From Desulfamplus sp. (GTDB lineage Bacteria; Desulfobacterota; Desulfobacteria; Desulfobacterales; Desulfobacteraceae): a stretch of DNA of 36,432 nucleotides. Under the pieces are notes generated by a model. That model searched no databases and had not been told where the DNA came from. It saw nothing but the letters and a program-made list of their open reading frames with translations. Each line of letters begins with the position of its first letter. The first letter of the stretch is position 1. Shown here in pieces: positions 21,507 through 29,821 of this stretch. Where the stretch lies: contig JADGBO010000005.1 of assembly GCA_015231465.1 (NCBI GenBank), positions 1 to 36,432 of the forward strand, written 5' to 3'. The translations under genes and the position numbers were made by a program.

Positions 21507-23744
21507 TCAATTTTTTACCGCCGGTTTGAGTTTGCTGATAAGAAGCTTATTGGCATGATCCAGACGGTTGGCAAGCACACCGAACAGATGGGTGCCCACA
21601 TCCGGATAGTTCTCTATCACCTCAAGCAGTTTATCCCCGGGGAATCTTTTTACCTTGCAGTTGCCTTTGGATACAATGGATGCAGAACGGGACTCTCCTG
21701 TTATGGCCGCCATTTCACCAAAATACTCTCCCGGTTCTGTAATTTCAGCTATCTTCTTACCTCCTTTGACCACATAAAGCCCACCGCTGACAAGCTTGAA
21801 AAAATCCTTGTCATTGTTGCCTTCACGAATAATGACATCCTTATCCTGATAGTCTTCAACATCGGGATTTACAAGATATGCAGGAAGTGCCTCCTTGGTG
21901 ATTGTTGTTTTTTTAAGCACCTCATCCAGGGATGTAATCCCATCTCTGATCTTTTGAAGACCCGCATCCCTGAGGGTGACCATACCTTCCTGTACCGCTA
22001 TCTTTCTCAAATGATCCTCGGGAACATTTGCATTTATGGCTTTTCCAACCTCATCCGTCACCTCCATAAGCTCATAAAAACCCACCCTGCCCTTGTAACC
22101 GGTTCCATTACATTCGGCACACCCTTTAGGCCCCATTATCTTTAAATTTGGTATCTCATTTTTATCAAAACCATACATTTCAAGTTCGTTGGGATCATAA
22201 CCGCTCACCTCCTGTTTGCACAATGGACAAAGCCTTCGTCCGAGACGCTGGGAGAGTACCATGGTCACCGCCGATGCCAGCATATATGACGGAATGCCTA
22301 TGTCAATGAGCCTTCCTATGGTGGATGGGCAGTCGTTTGTATGGAGTGTGCTGAAGACAAGATGGCCGGTCATGGCGGCCTTTATGGCAATCTCCGCAGT
22401 TGTAATGTCCCGGATCTCGCCCACCATTATAATATCCGGATCCTGACGGAGAAAAGCTTTCAGGGCAGCGGAAAAGGTCATGCCCACTTTCTCGTTGACA
22501 GGCACCTGGTTGATGCCCCTGAAGTTGAACTCAATGGGATCCTCCGCCGTCAGGATTTTTGTATCGTCATTATTAAGTCGATTCAAAAGAGAGTAAAGGG
22601 TGGTGGTCTTACCGCTTCCGGTGGGGCCGGTTACGAGAAGCAGGCCATAGGGACGGTGAATACAGCGTTTTATTGACGCAAAGGTTTTTTGCTCAAATCC
22701 AAGCTTGGCCAAATCCACGTTCAGGGCACTCTGGTCAAGAATACGCATGACAATTCCTTCCCCCCAAAGGGTGGGAAGGCTTGATACACGAAAATCCACT
22801 GTTTTTCTCTTGCCGAGCCTTAACTTTATCCTGCCGTCCTGGGGAATCCTTCGTTCTGCAATATCAAGTTCCGCAAGAATTTTAAGCCTTGATATGACTG
22901 CATTTTTAATGGAGAGGGGGAGGTTCATGGCCTTAAAAAGGGAGCCGTCAAGACGATAACGCACCTGAAGGGATTTTTCAAAGGGCTCAATGTGAATATC
23001 GCTGATGCCATCGTTGATCGCCTTTGTCAAAATACCGTTTACAAGCTTTATGATGGGAGCATCCGATGCCATGAACCCTCCATCAAGATCCTTGACATCA
23101 CGGGTGTCCTGAACCTCAAGTTCATCGGCAGCTTCGGAGACAAGGGAACCGAAATCCTCAACCGAAGTTACGGGCTGTTCATCTTCGGCTTCTTCAAAAT
23201 GTAAAAAAGCCTTATATTCTTCATCGCTTAGTTTATAAAAATCCCTGTATGAATCTATAATATCCTTTTCCGTGGAGACGCATACCTTGAGGGACCTATC
23301 TGTCTTCAAAAGGGCTCTGACCTTATCCTGGAACTCGTCCACCGCATCGGTATCCGTAGGTTCGATCATTGTTACAACGATCTCATTATCCTTGATACCC
23401 AGGGGAAAGGCCATATACTCCTTGGCAGTGTCAAAGGGGATGGCTTTTATGAGCGACGAAACAGGTTTTATATCACCAATCTTGATAACCTCGTATCCAT
23501 AAAGCCTTCCCAGCACATTTACAATGGTTTCAGGATCAATATGTCCCATCTGCAGGAGAATGCTGCTGAGGCGGCCCCCGGATTTTTTCATCTGGTTCTG
23601 GGCTGCCTGAAGCTGAACACTCGTGATCTGCCCCTCCTTTGAGAGTATCTCACCTATTCTCAATTTACCCGCACCCGACTGATCCTTGATTGTAGCTTTT
23701 AAGGTACCCCCACGTTTAACCGGTTTGCCTGGAGCCGCCACCAT
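21507..23744 (-). CDS. GspE/PilB-type secretion ATPase with N-terminal MshEN-like and C-terminal cyclic nucleotide-binding domains
   Basis: GPTGSGKTTTLYSLLNRLN (Walker A), DPDIIMVGEIRD (Walker B), CPLC...CAEC, N-terminal LRIGEILSKEGQIT..., C-terminal KLVSGGLYVVKGGKKIAEITEPGEYFGEMAAITGESRSASIVS. Confidence 0.95.
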   Translation of the reverse strand: MVAAPGKPVKRGGTLKATIKDQSGAGKLRIGEILSKEGQITSVQLQAAQNQMKKSGGRLSSILLQMGHIDPETIVNVLGRLYGYEVIKIGDIKPVSSLIKAIPFDTAKEYMAFPLGIKDNEIVVTMIEPTDTDAVDEFQDKVRALLKTDRSLKVCVSTEKDIIDSYRDFYKLSDEEYKAFLHFEEAEDEQPVTSVEDFGSLVSEAADELEVQDTRDVKDLDGGFMASDAPIIKLVNGILTKAINDGISDIHIEPFEKSLQVRYRLDGSLFKAMNLPLSIKNAVISRLKILAELDIAERRIPQDGRIKLRLGKRKTVDFRVSSLPTLWGEGIVMRILDQSALNVDLAKLGFEQKTFASIKRCIHRPYGLLLVTGPTGSGKTTTLYSLLNRLNNDDTKILTAEDPIEFNFRGINQVPVNEKVGMTFSAALKAFLRQDPDIIMVGEIRDITTAEIAIKAAMTGHLVFSTLHTNDCPSTIGRLIDIGIPSYMLASAVTMVLSQRLGRRLCPLCKQEVSGYDPNELEMYGFDKNEIPNLKIMGPKGCAECNGTGYKGRVGFYELMEVTDEVGKAINANVPEDHLRKIAVQEGMVTLRDAGLQKIRDGITSLDEVLKKTTITKEALPAYLVNPDVEDYQDKDVIIREGNNDKDFFKLVSGGLYVVKGGKKIAEITEPGEYFGEMAAITGESRSASIVSKGNCKVKRFPGDKLLEVIENYPDVGTHLFGVLANRLDHANKLLISKLKPAVKN

Positions 23745-23933
23745 CTGTACCTCCGAATTTTCTAAACAATGTTTTAAATTAATGAAAATTTACTGCTGCA
23801 TATAACGACATGGCAGAGTAATCCGCCCCAACGAAAGCATTAAAAGGAAGGGCAAACCGATGTAGTTGCCCTCCTAAAGGGCAGACACACAGGCTTGCCC
23901 CTACAGTTTTAAATAAAATATTTTCAAAACTGC

Positions 23934-24146
23934 TCATTTCCAAATATTGTCAAACAATTTCTTTCCGCCTCCAAATACCAGCATAAAACCGAGAAGATAA
24001 AAACAGAATTTTATTATACCGGTAGCATCTGAAAAGGCATCTATCCCCGCAATCCTGGGCATCACCTGGGGAATCCTGTAAAACACGCCCAAACCTGCCA
24101 TGACAAGTGCAGTACCCCATACAATTTGTAACTTTTTTTTATCCAT
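23934..24146 (-). CDS. Small membrane protein of unknown function
   Basis: 70 aa, two hydrophobic segments, in-line with neighbours. Confidence 0.65.
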   Translation of the reverse strand: MDKKKLQIVWGTALVMAGLGVFYRIPQVMPRIAGIDAFSDATGIIKFCFYLLGFMLVFGGGKKLFDNIWK

Positions 24147-24201
24147 AACACAATAATGTCCAATTTAGAGACAGTCCGACCTGAAATGAAAAAAATTAGT
24201 C

Positions 24202-24338
24202 TGAGCTGTTCATTAAGTTAAGTTAAGTTAAGTTAAGTTAAGTTAAGTTAAGTTAAGTTAAGTTAATTGCTTTAATTTCTTTGTCACAGTGATTAGGCCG
24301 AGCTGTTCATTAAGTTAATTGCTTTAATTTCTTTGTCA
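24202..24338. repeat. Duplicated 3' end of the ABC-F gene; downstream copy carries a (TTAAG)10 microsatellite
   Basis: Copy 1 tgagctgttca(TTAAG)10 ttaattgctttaatttctttgtca (24202-24286); copy 2 cgagctgttca(TTAAG)1 ttaattgctttaatttctttgtca (24299-24338). Confidence 0.96.
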
Positions 24339-26461
24339 AAAGGGATTGATTTTTCTTCGAGTTCAGCCATGTGTTCTTCAAGGGAATCGAATCGCTGATC
24401 AATGAGATATTGACATTGGACAATCTTTTTCCCCAATTCGGCAATCTTCCCTCCATCCATCCTTTCAGATGCCTCCTGCATGGCCTGATTCAAAAATTCG
24501 AGTTCGGCTTCGGCGGTCTCTATGGCAGCCTCATCGTTTTTTATAGCCCTTTCTATGGGTCCAAGAACCTTTGAACGCTCTTTTACTATCCCGGACCTGA
24601 GCCTGCGTGCCTCCTTTGCAGATATTTTCATCACACCTCTGTCAAATGACGAAGGAACCGATCCCCGGGAAAAACTGTCCTCGCCTTTTTTAGAGGACCG
24701 GGCCTTTACAGCAGACTCGGCTTTTTTACCAGCCTCGACTTTTTTATGAGCATCTTCTTTTCCACAGACCTCGGCTTTTTTATGAGCATCTTCTTTTCCA
24801 CAGGCCTCGGCTTTTTTATGAGCATCTTCTTTTCCATAGGCATCGGCTTTTTTATGAACATCTTCTTTTCCACAGGCATCGGCTTTTTTATGAACATCTT
24901 CTTTTCCACAGGCATCGGCTTTTTCAGCAGCAGCATCTTTTTTTCTAGCGACCTCGGCTTTTTTAGAAAAAGAATCCTCTTCCCATCCCCCTTTGTCAAG
25001 AAATTCCTGATACGTTCCTTCAAAAAGGAAAACCAAGTCATTTTTAAAAACAACAAGACGATTGGCCAGGGAGTGGAGAAGCATCTCGTTATGGGTAACC
25101 AACAACACGGCTCCACTGAAATTGTCCAGGGCCAAAAGAAGTGAATCGCAGGACTCCATGTCAAGATGGTTGGTAGGCTCATCCAGCATAAGGAGATTCA
25201 GGGGACGGGCAAGAAGTTTTGCAAGCATGACCCGGCTCTTCTCGCCGCCGGAGAGAACCGAAATAAGCTTCAGGGCATTGTTTCCTTCAAACATCATGGC
25301 ACCACAAATATTTCGTGCCCTTTGTCTGTCCATGTCGGGATGGGAATAGAGAATCTCCTCCTCAACGGTGGCGTTGGAATTGAGGGAGCTGATATTGGTC
25401 TGCTCAAAATATCCCCTGACAACTCCAGGATTGTACCTTACCTCACCGGAATCGGGGTCAATTTTGCCTGCAAGTATTTTGAGCAGTGTGGTTTTTCCCT
25501 TGCCGTTTTTACCTATAACCGCGATACGATCCCCGGGAGCAACGGTGATGCTGAAATCATGGATAAGAGGGGGGCCATTTTTTTCATGGGAAAAAACCAC
25601 GGACTCGCTATCCATGATCTTCTTACCGGAAAAAAGTTTCTCCCTAAAGGAAAATTCAAGGTTTTCAATCTTTACCAGGCCATCCTTTTTATCCATTTTA
25701 TTTAAAGTCTTGATCCTTGACTGAACAAGACCCGCCAGCCTTGCCTTGGCCCTGAAACGGGTTATGAAAAGCTCCATCTCCCGGCGGCGCTTCTCTTCGT
25801 TAAGTCGTGTTTTTTCGTAAATCTCCTCATCCTGGGCAATCTGTTCATAATATTTTTGTGTCCCACCGGCAATCTTTCTTATGACACACCGATGTATCCC
25901 GGCAATATGGGTTACAACACTGTCCATGAAGTTTCTGTCATGGGTCACAAGGAGTATCTCCCGGGGCCAGGCCCTTAAAAAACCTGAAATCCACCTTATG
26001 GAGACAATGTCAAGGTAGTTGGTGGGCTCGTCCAGAATAAGAAGATCGGGATCCGAAACAAGCACCTTGGCCAGGGTGAGGCGTACCTGATACCCCCCGG
26101 AAAAATCCCCGGGGGAACGCTGCATGTCATGGTCCGAAAAACCGAGCCCGGCAAGTATCTTTTCAGCCTTCCAGGAGTGATCCGATTCATGTTCCGGAAG
26201 ACCCAGCATACACTCCCCAAGAACAGTATCCTTTGTAAAATAGATGTGCTGGGTCAGGTAACCCATGCGGCAATCCCCTGGGATACGGATATGTCCGTCA
26301 TCCGGCTCCTCTTGACCGGTGATCATTCTAAGAAGGGTTGTCTTACCGTGACCGTTTCTGCCCACAAGACCGATCTTCTCACCAGGATTGATCTGGAGGG
26401 ATGCCCCGTCAAGCAGTACCTGACCGCCGTAACTTTTTGAAATGGAATCAATATTGATCAT
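24293..26461 (-). CDS. ABC-F family ATPase with repeat-containing Lys-rich linker
   Basis: Two ABC cassettes: GLVGRNGHGKTTLLRM, FSGGYQVRLTLAKVLVSDPDLLILDEPTNYLD; VIGKNGKGKTTLLKI, LSGGEKSRVMLAKLLARPLNLLMLDEPTNHLD; C-terminal coiled coil. Confidence 0.95.
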   Translation of the reverse strand: MINIDSISKSYGGQVLLDGASLQINPGEKIGLVGRNGHGKTTLLRMITGQEEPDDGHIRIPGDCRMGYLTQHIYFTKDTVLGECMLGLPEHESDHSWKAEKILAGLGFSDHDMQRSPGDFSGGYQVRLTLAKVLVSDPDLLILDEPTNYLDIVSIRWISGFLRAWPREILLVTHDRNFMDSVVTHIAGIHRCVIRKIAGGTQKYYEQIAQDEEIYEKTRLNEEKRRREMELFITRFRAKARLAGLVQSRIKTLNKMDKKDGLVKIENLEFSFREKLFSGKKIMDSESVVFSHEKNGPPLIHDFSITVAPGDRIAVIGKNGKGKTTLLKILAGKIDPDSGEVRYNPGVVRGYFEQTNISSLNSNATVEEEILYSHPDMDRQRARNICGAMMFEGNNALKLISVLSGGEKSRVMLAKLLARPLNLLMLDEPTNHLDMESCDSLLLALDNFSGAVLLVTHNEMLLHSLANRLVVFKNDLVFLFEGTYQEFLDKGGWEEDSFSKKAEVARKKDAAAEKADACGKEDVHKKADACGKEDVHKKADAYGKEDAHKKAEACGKEDAHKKAEVCGKEDAHKKVEAGKKAESAVKARSSKKGEDSFSRGSVPSSFDRGVMKISAKEARRLRSGIVKERSKVLGPIERAIKNDEAAIETAEAELEFLNQAMQEASERMDGGKIAELGKKIVQCQYLIDQRFDSLEEHMAELEEKSIPFDKEIKAINLMNSSA
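24739..24918. repeat. 36-bp coding tandem repeat, 5 units, in the ABC-F linker
   Basis: cttttttatgagcatcttcttttccacagRcctcgg with exact 36-bp period; encodes K(A/V)(D/E)(A/V)(C/Y)GKED(V/A)HK. Confidence 0.96.
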
Positions 26462-26472
26462 AATAACCTAAA

Positions 26473-26595
26473 TTGGGGTGTTTAAAAACCAATTTGATGC
26501 CCAAATCGTGATGATGTAGAGAGGCAATGCATTGCGTCTCTACCGTTGATGGTCAAAAAATGGGCAATGGAAAATGTCAGATTTTGACACCCCAA
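26473..26595. repeat. Nested intergenic palindrome (~123 bp)
   Basis: Outer TTGGGGTGT/ACACCCCAA, middle TGCCCA/TGGGCA, inner gtagagaggcaatgcattgcgtctctac (26516-26543). Confidence 0.85.
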
Positions 26596-26597
26596 AC

Positions 26598-29500
26598 CTA
26601 AATAAGTGTCGATATAAAGCAGCCTCCCCCTCCTCCATCATCTCCTCCGGAAGCCGGGGGTTCTCCGGGCTCTTCCGGAGGGGGAAGGGGTGTTGACGGT
26701 GGAGTGCCGATGGTCAGGGGGTCGGTAATGATTCCATCGGCCATGCCGTCATCATCGCCTGGACCCCCGTCCCTCAATACAATATAGGCCCGGGTTCTGT
26801 CTGCGGAAAAAGTCACATAATTGAAATACTCGTACCATCCATGGACAGGGCTGTATTTATATATACCGTAGCCCTCTTCCAGGGGCCTGGGCAGATATAA
26901 AATCATGTGGGCCCCGGCACCTTCATCCACCTTTATCCCAATATCCACAAGCCCGTAAATCATATTTTCGGGCCTGCCCCTCCCATCGGTTACAAACTGC
27001 TCATAGCCCGGAACAATGGCGACAAAATCACCTTCCCCGGCAAGGGCAAGGCCCAGGGGCTCCACCCCGTCCACTGTCATAAACGATACAACACCATGGG
27101 GATAACCCTCAATGCCATTGGGCAGGACGGTTATGACGGCATCATCCGAGCTTACATTGCCGGTGTTGTCCGTGATCGTGAGTCTGAAGGTGAACCAGGA
27201 CTCTTCACTTACCCCGGGGGCCACAAAGGTGACCCTGGGAGTGTCTGTATCCGACAAAACCACCCTGGCAGAGTTATCCTCATTGAGCTGTTTCCACTGC
27301 CAGGAGGCTATGCCGTGGATTCCCGGCTCGGACTCCCTTCCATCCAGGATGACGGTGGTACCCGAGGTAACGCTCCCATCGGGTCCGGCATGGGCAAAGG
27401 GGAAGTTCTCCATGCTATCCATAACCGTGACACCGAGGGTGAGGGTGGTGTTTTGGCGATCAACAATCTTGAAGGTGGTCTCCCCAAGGCTCTCGGGTCG
27501 CAGAATGATCTCATCGCCATATATATCCATGGAAGCAATGTGGGGATATTCCCTGTAATAACGATACGGCGGATGCCCGCCGGACACGGCAAGGGAAGCA
27601 TCCTGTCCCAGGAAGAGTGAGATGCGGGAGTTTTCCAGGGTCATGGGCCGGCTCTGGGAGGTGGCATTGATGGTTACGGTTACGGAGACCGAGGATTCAT
27701 CGCCATGACGATCCCTGGCTATGAGGGTGACAGTATGTTCCCCGGGGGAGAGAGTTATGCCGGCCTCCCTTCCACTGCCGAGATATCCATCAATATCCGA
27801 TACCCAGGAGAGGGAACTGCTTGTCAGCTCCCCATCCTCTGGATCCGATGCCCCGCCTTTGAATCTTATTTCATCGGTGTCCTCAAACACGGAACCGGTT
27901 ATTGGAAAAGATATCCAGGGTTCAGGAAGGGAGTTGGCAACGGTTATCAGAATGAAATCCCTCACCGAACCGCCCAGATTATCCGTGGCAGTCAAGGTCA
28001 CAAGATGTTTTCCCGCTGTCAGGGTGTTTATCCTGAAAAGCTCTCCCTGCCCCAGGGGATCGTCCTCAATATTCGATGTCCACACAAGTGTACCATCATA
28101 AAGCCCTCCATCCTCATCGGCTGTCACTTCACCCTGGAACTCAATATAATCATTGAGAAAAAAAGTATCGCCATCCTGGGGCTTCAAAATGGAGACTCCG
28201 GCAATTCCGGCTGGCTCCTTTTCATTTATGGCTATGGTGAGGGTGGAGGATGCCTCGGCACCAAAACTGTCCGTGGCCGTGACGGTCACCACATGGGTTC
28301 CCAATGACAAGGTGCTTATGGTAAACGATGAGTCATATCCCAGGAATCCGTCCTGGTCCGACATCCAAATAACATTTTTGCCACCCAGCGGGCCGTCCTC
28401 ACGGTCATTGATATCCGCTGAAAAGGAGACCTCCTCACCATAATCGAAACTGCTTCCCAGGGGGGGATGGGTGATCACAATCACCGGGGATTCATTACCC
28501 ACGGCAACCGTTATGGAGCTGCTGCTATCTAAACCGTCACTGTCCTTGGCCGTCACCGTTATAACATGGGTTCCCACGGACAGAGCGTTTATGGAAAAGG
28601 ATGTGCCGAATCCAAAGAATCCATCCCTGTCCGACACCCACCTGACAGACTCTCCGCTAAGGTTTCCATCCTCACGATCCGTAACGTTTGCCACAAACAA
28701 AATCATCTCCCCCTGGGAAAAACTGCTGTTGTCCGCAGGCAGTCTTATGAGAATCTCCGGAGATGCATTGCCCACGGTTACCGTTATGGAGCTGCTGCCC
28801 TCAAGACCGGTACTGTCTCTGACAGTGACAGTGACCACATGGGTACCCAGGGAGAGCCTGTCAGTGGTTACCGATGTACCGTACCCCAGAAAACCGTCAC
28901 GGTCCGACTTCCATACCACGGACTGTCCGGTAAGGACACCATCTTCCGGATCCGTGGCACTGGCAAGGAAAACCAGGGTTAATCCCTTTGGATGGCTGCT
29001 GTTGTCCGCCGGTGACGTTATGAGAACCTTGGGTGATGCATTGCCTATAATAACTGTTATGGAGTCACTGCCTGTCTTGCCGAAACCGTCTGTGGCGGTG
29101 GCGGTTATCACATGTGTTCCCACGGTAAGATTGCTTTTGGTAAAGGAGATGCCATAACCCAGGAAACCGTCACGGTCCGATTCCCATATAACCGACTGCC
29201 CGGTGAGTACTCCCTCTTCCGGATCTTTGGCATTGGCCAGAAAGGTGATGATGGCCCCCTGGGGTCTTGTGCTGTTGTCCTGGGGGGAAGTAATCAGCAC
29301 CTCCGGGGCCTCATTGCTGACAGTGACGGTTATGGAGGCACTGGTCTCTTCGCCGTCACTGTCCCGGGCCGTGGCAGTAACAGTATGGGTGCCCACCGAG
29401 AGTCTGCTGTTGGTGAAGGAGATACCATAGCCGAGGAAACCGTCATTGTTCGAGAGCCAGATAATGGACTGTCCCGTCAATATACCGTCTTCCTGGTCAT

Positions 29501-29663
29501 TGGCATCGGCAAGAAAGACAATGGTGGATCTGTAGGAGACGGTGCTGTTGTCGGCAGGAGACCGGATGACAAGGGTCGGAGGTGCGGCAAAGAGGGATGT
29601 AGCCGTCAGGCAGAAAAAGAGCATTGAAAATATAATCAGCTTTTTATTGACAAGATAGAACAT
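26598..29663 (-). CDS. Secreted multi-domain Ig/cadherin-like repeat protein with choice-of-anchor U-like domain and terminal CFI-box-like motif
   Basis: Signal peptide MFYLVNKKLIIFSMLFFCLTATSLFAA; ~7 domains with DREDG..L.G..V.W.SDRDGFLGYG...LS.GTHVVTVTATDS; C-terminal GGGGGCFISTLI. Start refined from the track (CAAAGGAG upstream). Confidence 0.88.
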   Translation of the reverse strand: MFYLVNKKLIIFSMLFFCLTATSLFAAPPTLVIRSPADNSTVSYRSTIVFLADANDQEDGILTGQSIIWLSNNDGFLGYGISFTNSRLSVGTHTVTATARDSDGEETSASITVTVSNEAPEVLITSPQDNSTRPQGAIITFLANAKDPEEGVLTGQSVIWESDRDGFLGYGISFTKSNLTVGTHVITATATDGFGKTGSDSITVIIGNASPKVLITSPADNSSHPKGLTLVFLASATDPEDGVLTGQSVVWKSDRDGFLGYGTSVTTDRLSLGTHVVTVTVRDSTGLEGSSSITVTVGNASPEILIRLPADNSSFSQGEMILFVANVTDREDGNLSGESVRWVSDRDGFFGFGTSFSINALSVGTHVITVTAKDSDGLDSSSSITVAVGNESPVIVITHPPLGSSFDYGEEVSFSADINDREDGPLGGKNVIWMSDQDGFLGYDSSFTISTLSLGTHVVTVTATDSFGAEASSTLTIAINEKEPAGIAGVSILKPQDGDTFFLNDYIEFQGEVTADEDGGLYDGTLVWTSNIEDDPLGQGELFRINTLTAGKHLVTLTATDNLGGSVRDFILITVANSLPEPWISFPITGSVFEDTDEIRFKGGASDPEDGELTSSSLSWVSDIDGYLGSGREAGITLSPGEHTVTLIARDRHGDESSVSVTVTINATSQSRPMTLENSRISLFLGQDASLAVSGGHPPYRYYREYPHIASMDIYGDEIILRPESLGETTFKIVDRQNTTLTLGVTVMDSMENFPFAHAGPDGSVTSGTTVILDGRESEPGIHGIASWQWKQLNEDNSARVVLSDTDTPRVTFVAPGVSEESWFTFRLTITDNTGNVSSDDAVITVLPNGIEGYPHGVVSFMTVDGVEPLGLALAGEGDFVAIVPGYEQFVTDGRGRPENMIYGLVDIGIKVDEGAGAHMILYLPRPLEEGYGIYKYSPVHGWYEYFNYVTFSADRTRAYIVLRDGGPGDDDGMADGIITDPLTIGTPPSTPLPPPEEPGEPPASGGDDGGGGGCFISTLI

Positions 29664-29703
29664 AAAAAAAGACTCCTTTGGAAGAGTAAAGCAGATACCG
29701 TTA

Positions 29704-29809
29704 TATATAGACTTCAATAATAATATTTCAGCAAATATTTTTTTAAGGGCAGCCACAAGGGAGTGCCCCTAAAGTACGATTGCCAATCTCATTATCTGCA
29801 AAACTATAG
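29704..29809 (+). repeat. MITE-like ~106-bp imperfect palindrome, copy C
   Basis: tatatagacttcaataataatatttcagcaaatatttttttaagggcagccacaagggagtgcccctaaagtacgattgccaatctcattatctgcaaaactatag. Confidence 0.87.
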
Positions 29810-29821
29810 AACTATAGCTTG

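Noticed and set aside
24739-24918. Possible CRISPR array (36-bp periodic repeat)
   Set aside because: Units are contiguous with no spacers, in frame within an ABC-F gene; no cas genes nearby.
24706-25182. KKPMPVEKKMF repeat protein (minus) and MSIFFSTGLGFF hydrophobic repeat ORF (plus)
   Set aside because: Alternative frames of the 36-bp repeat inside the well-supported ABC-F gene.
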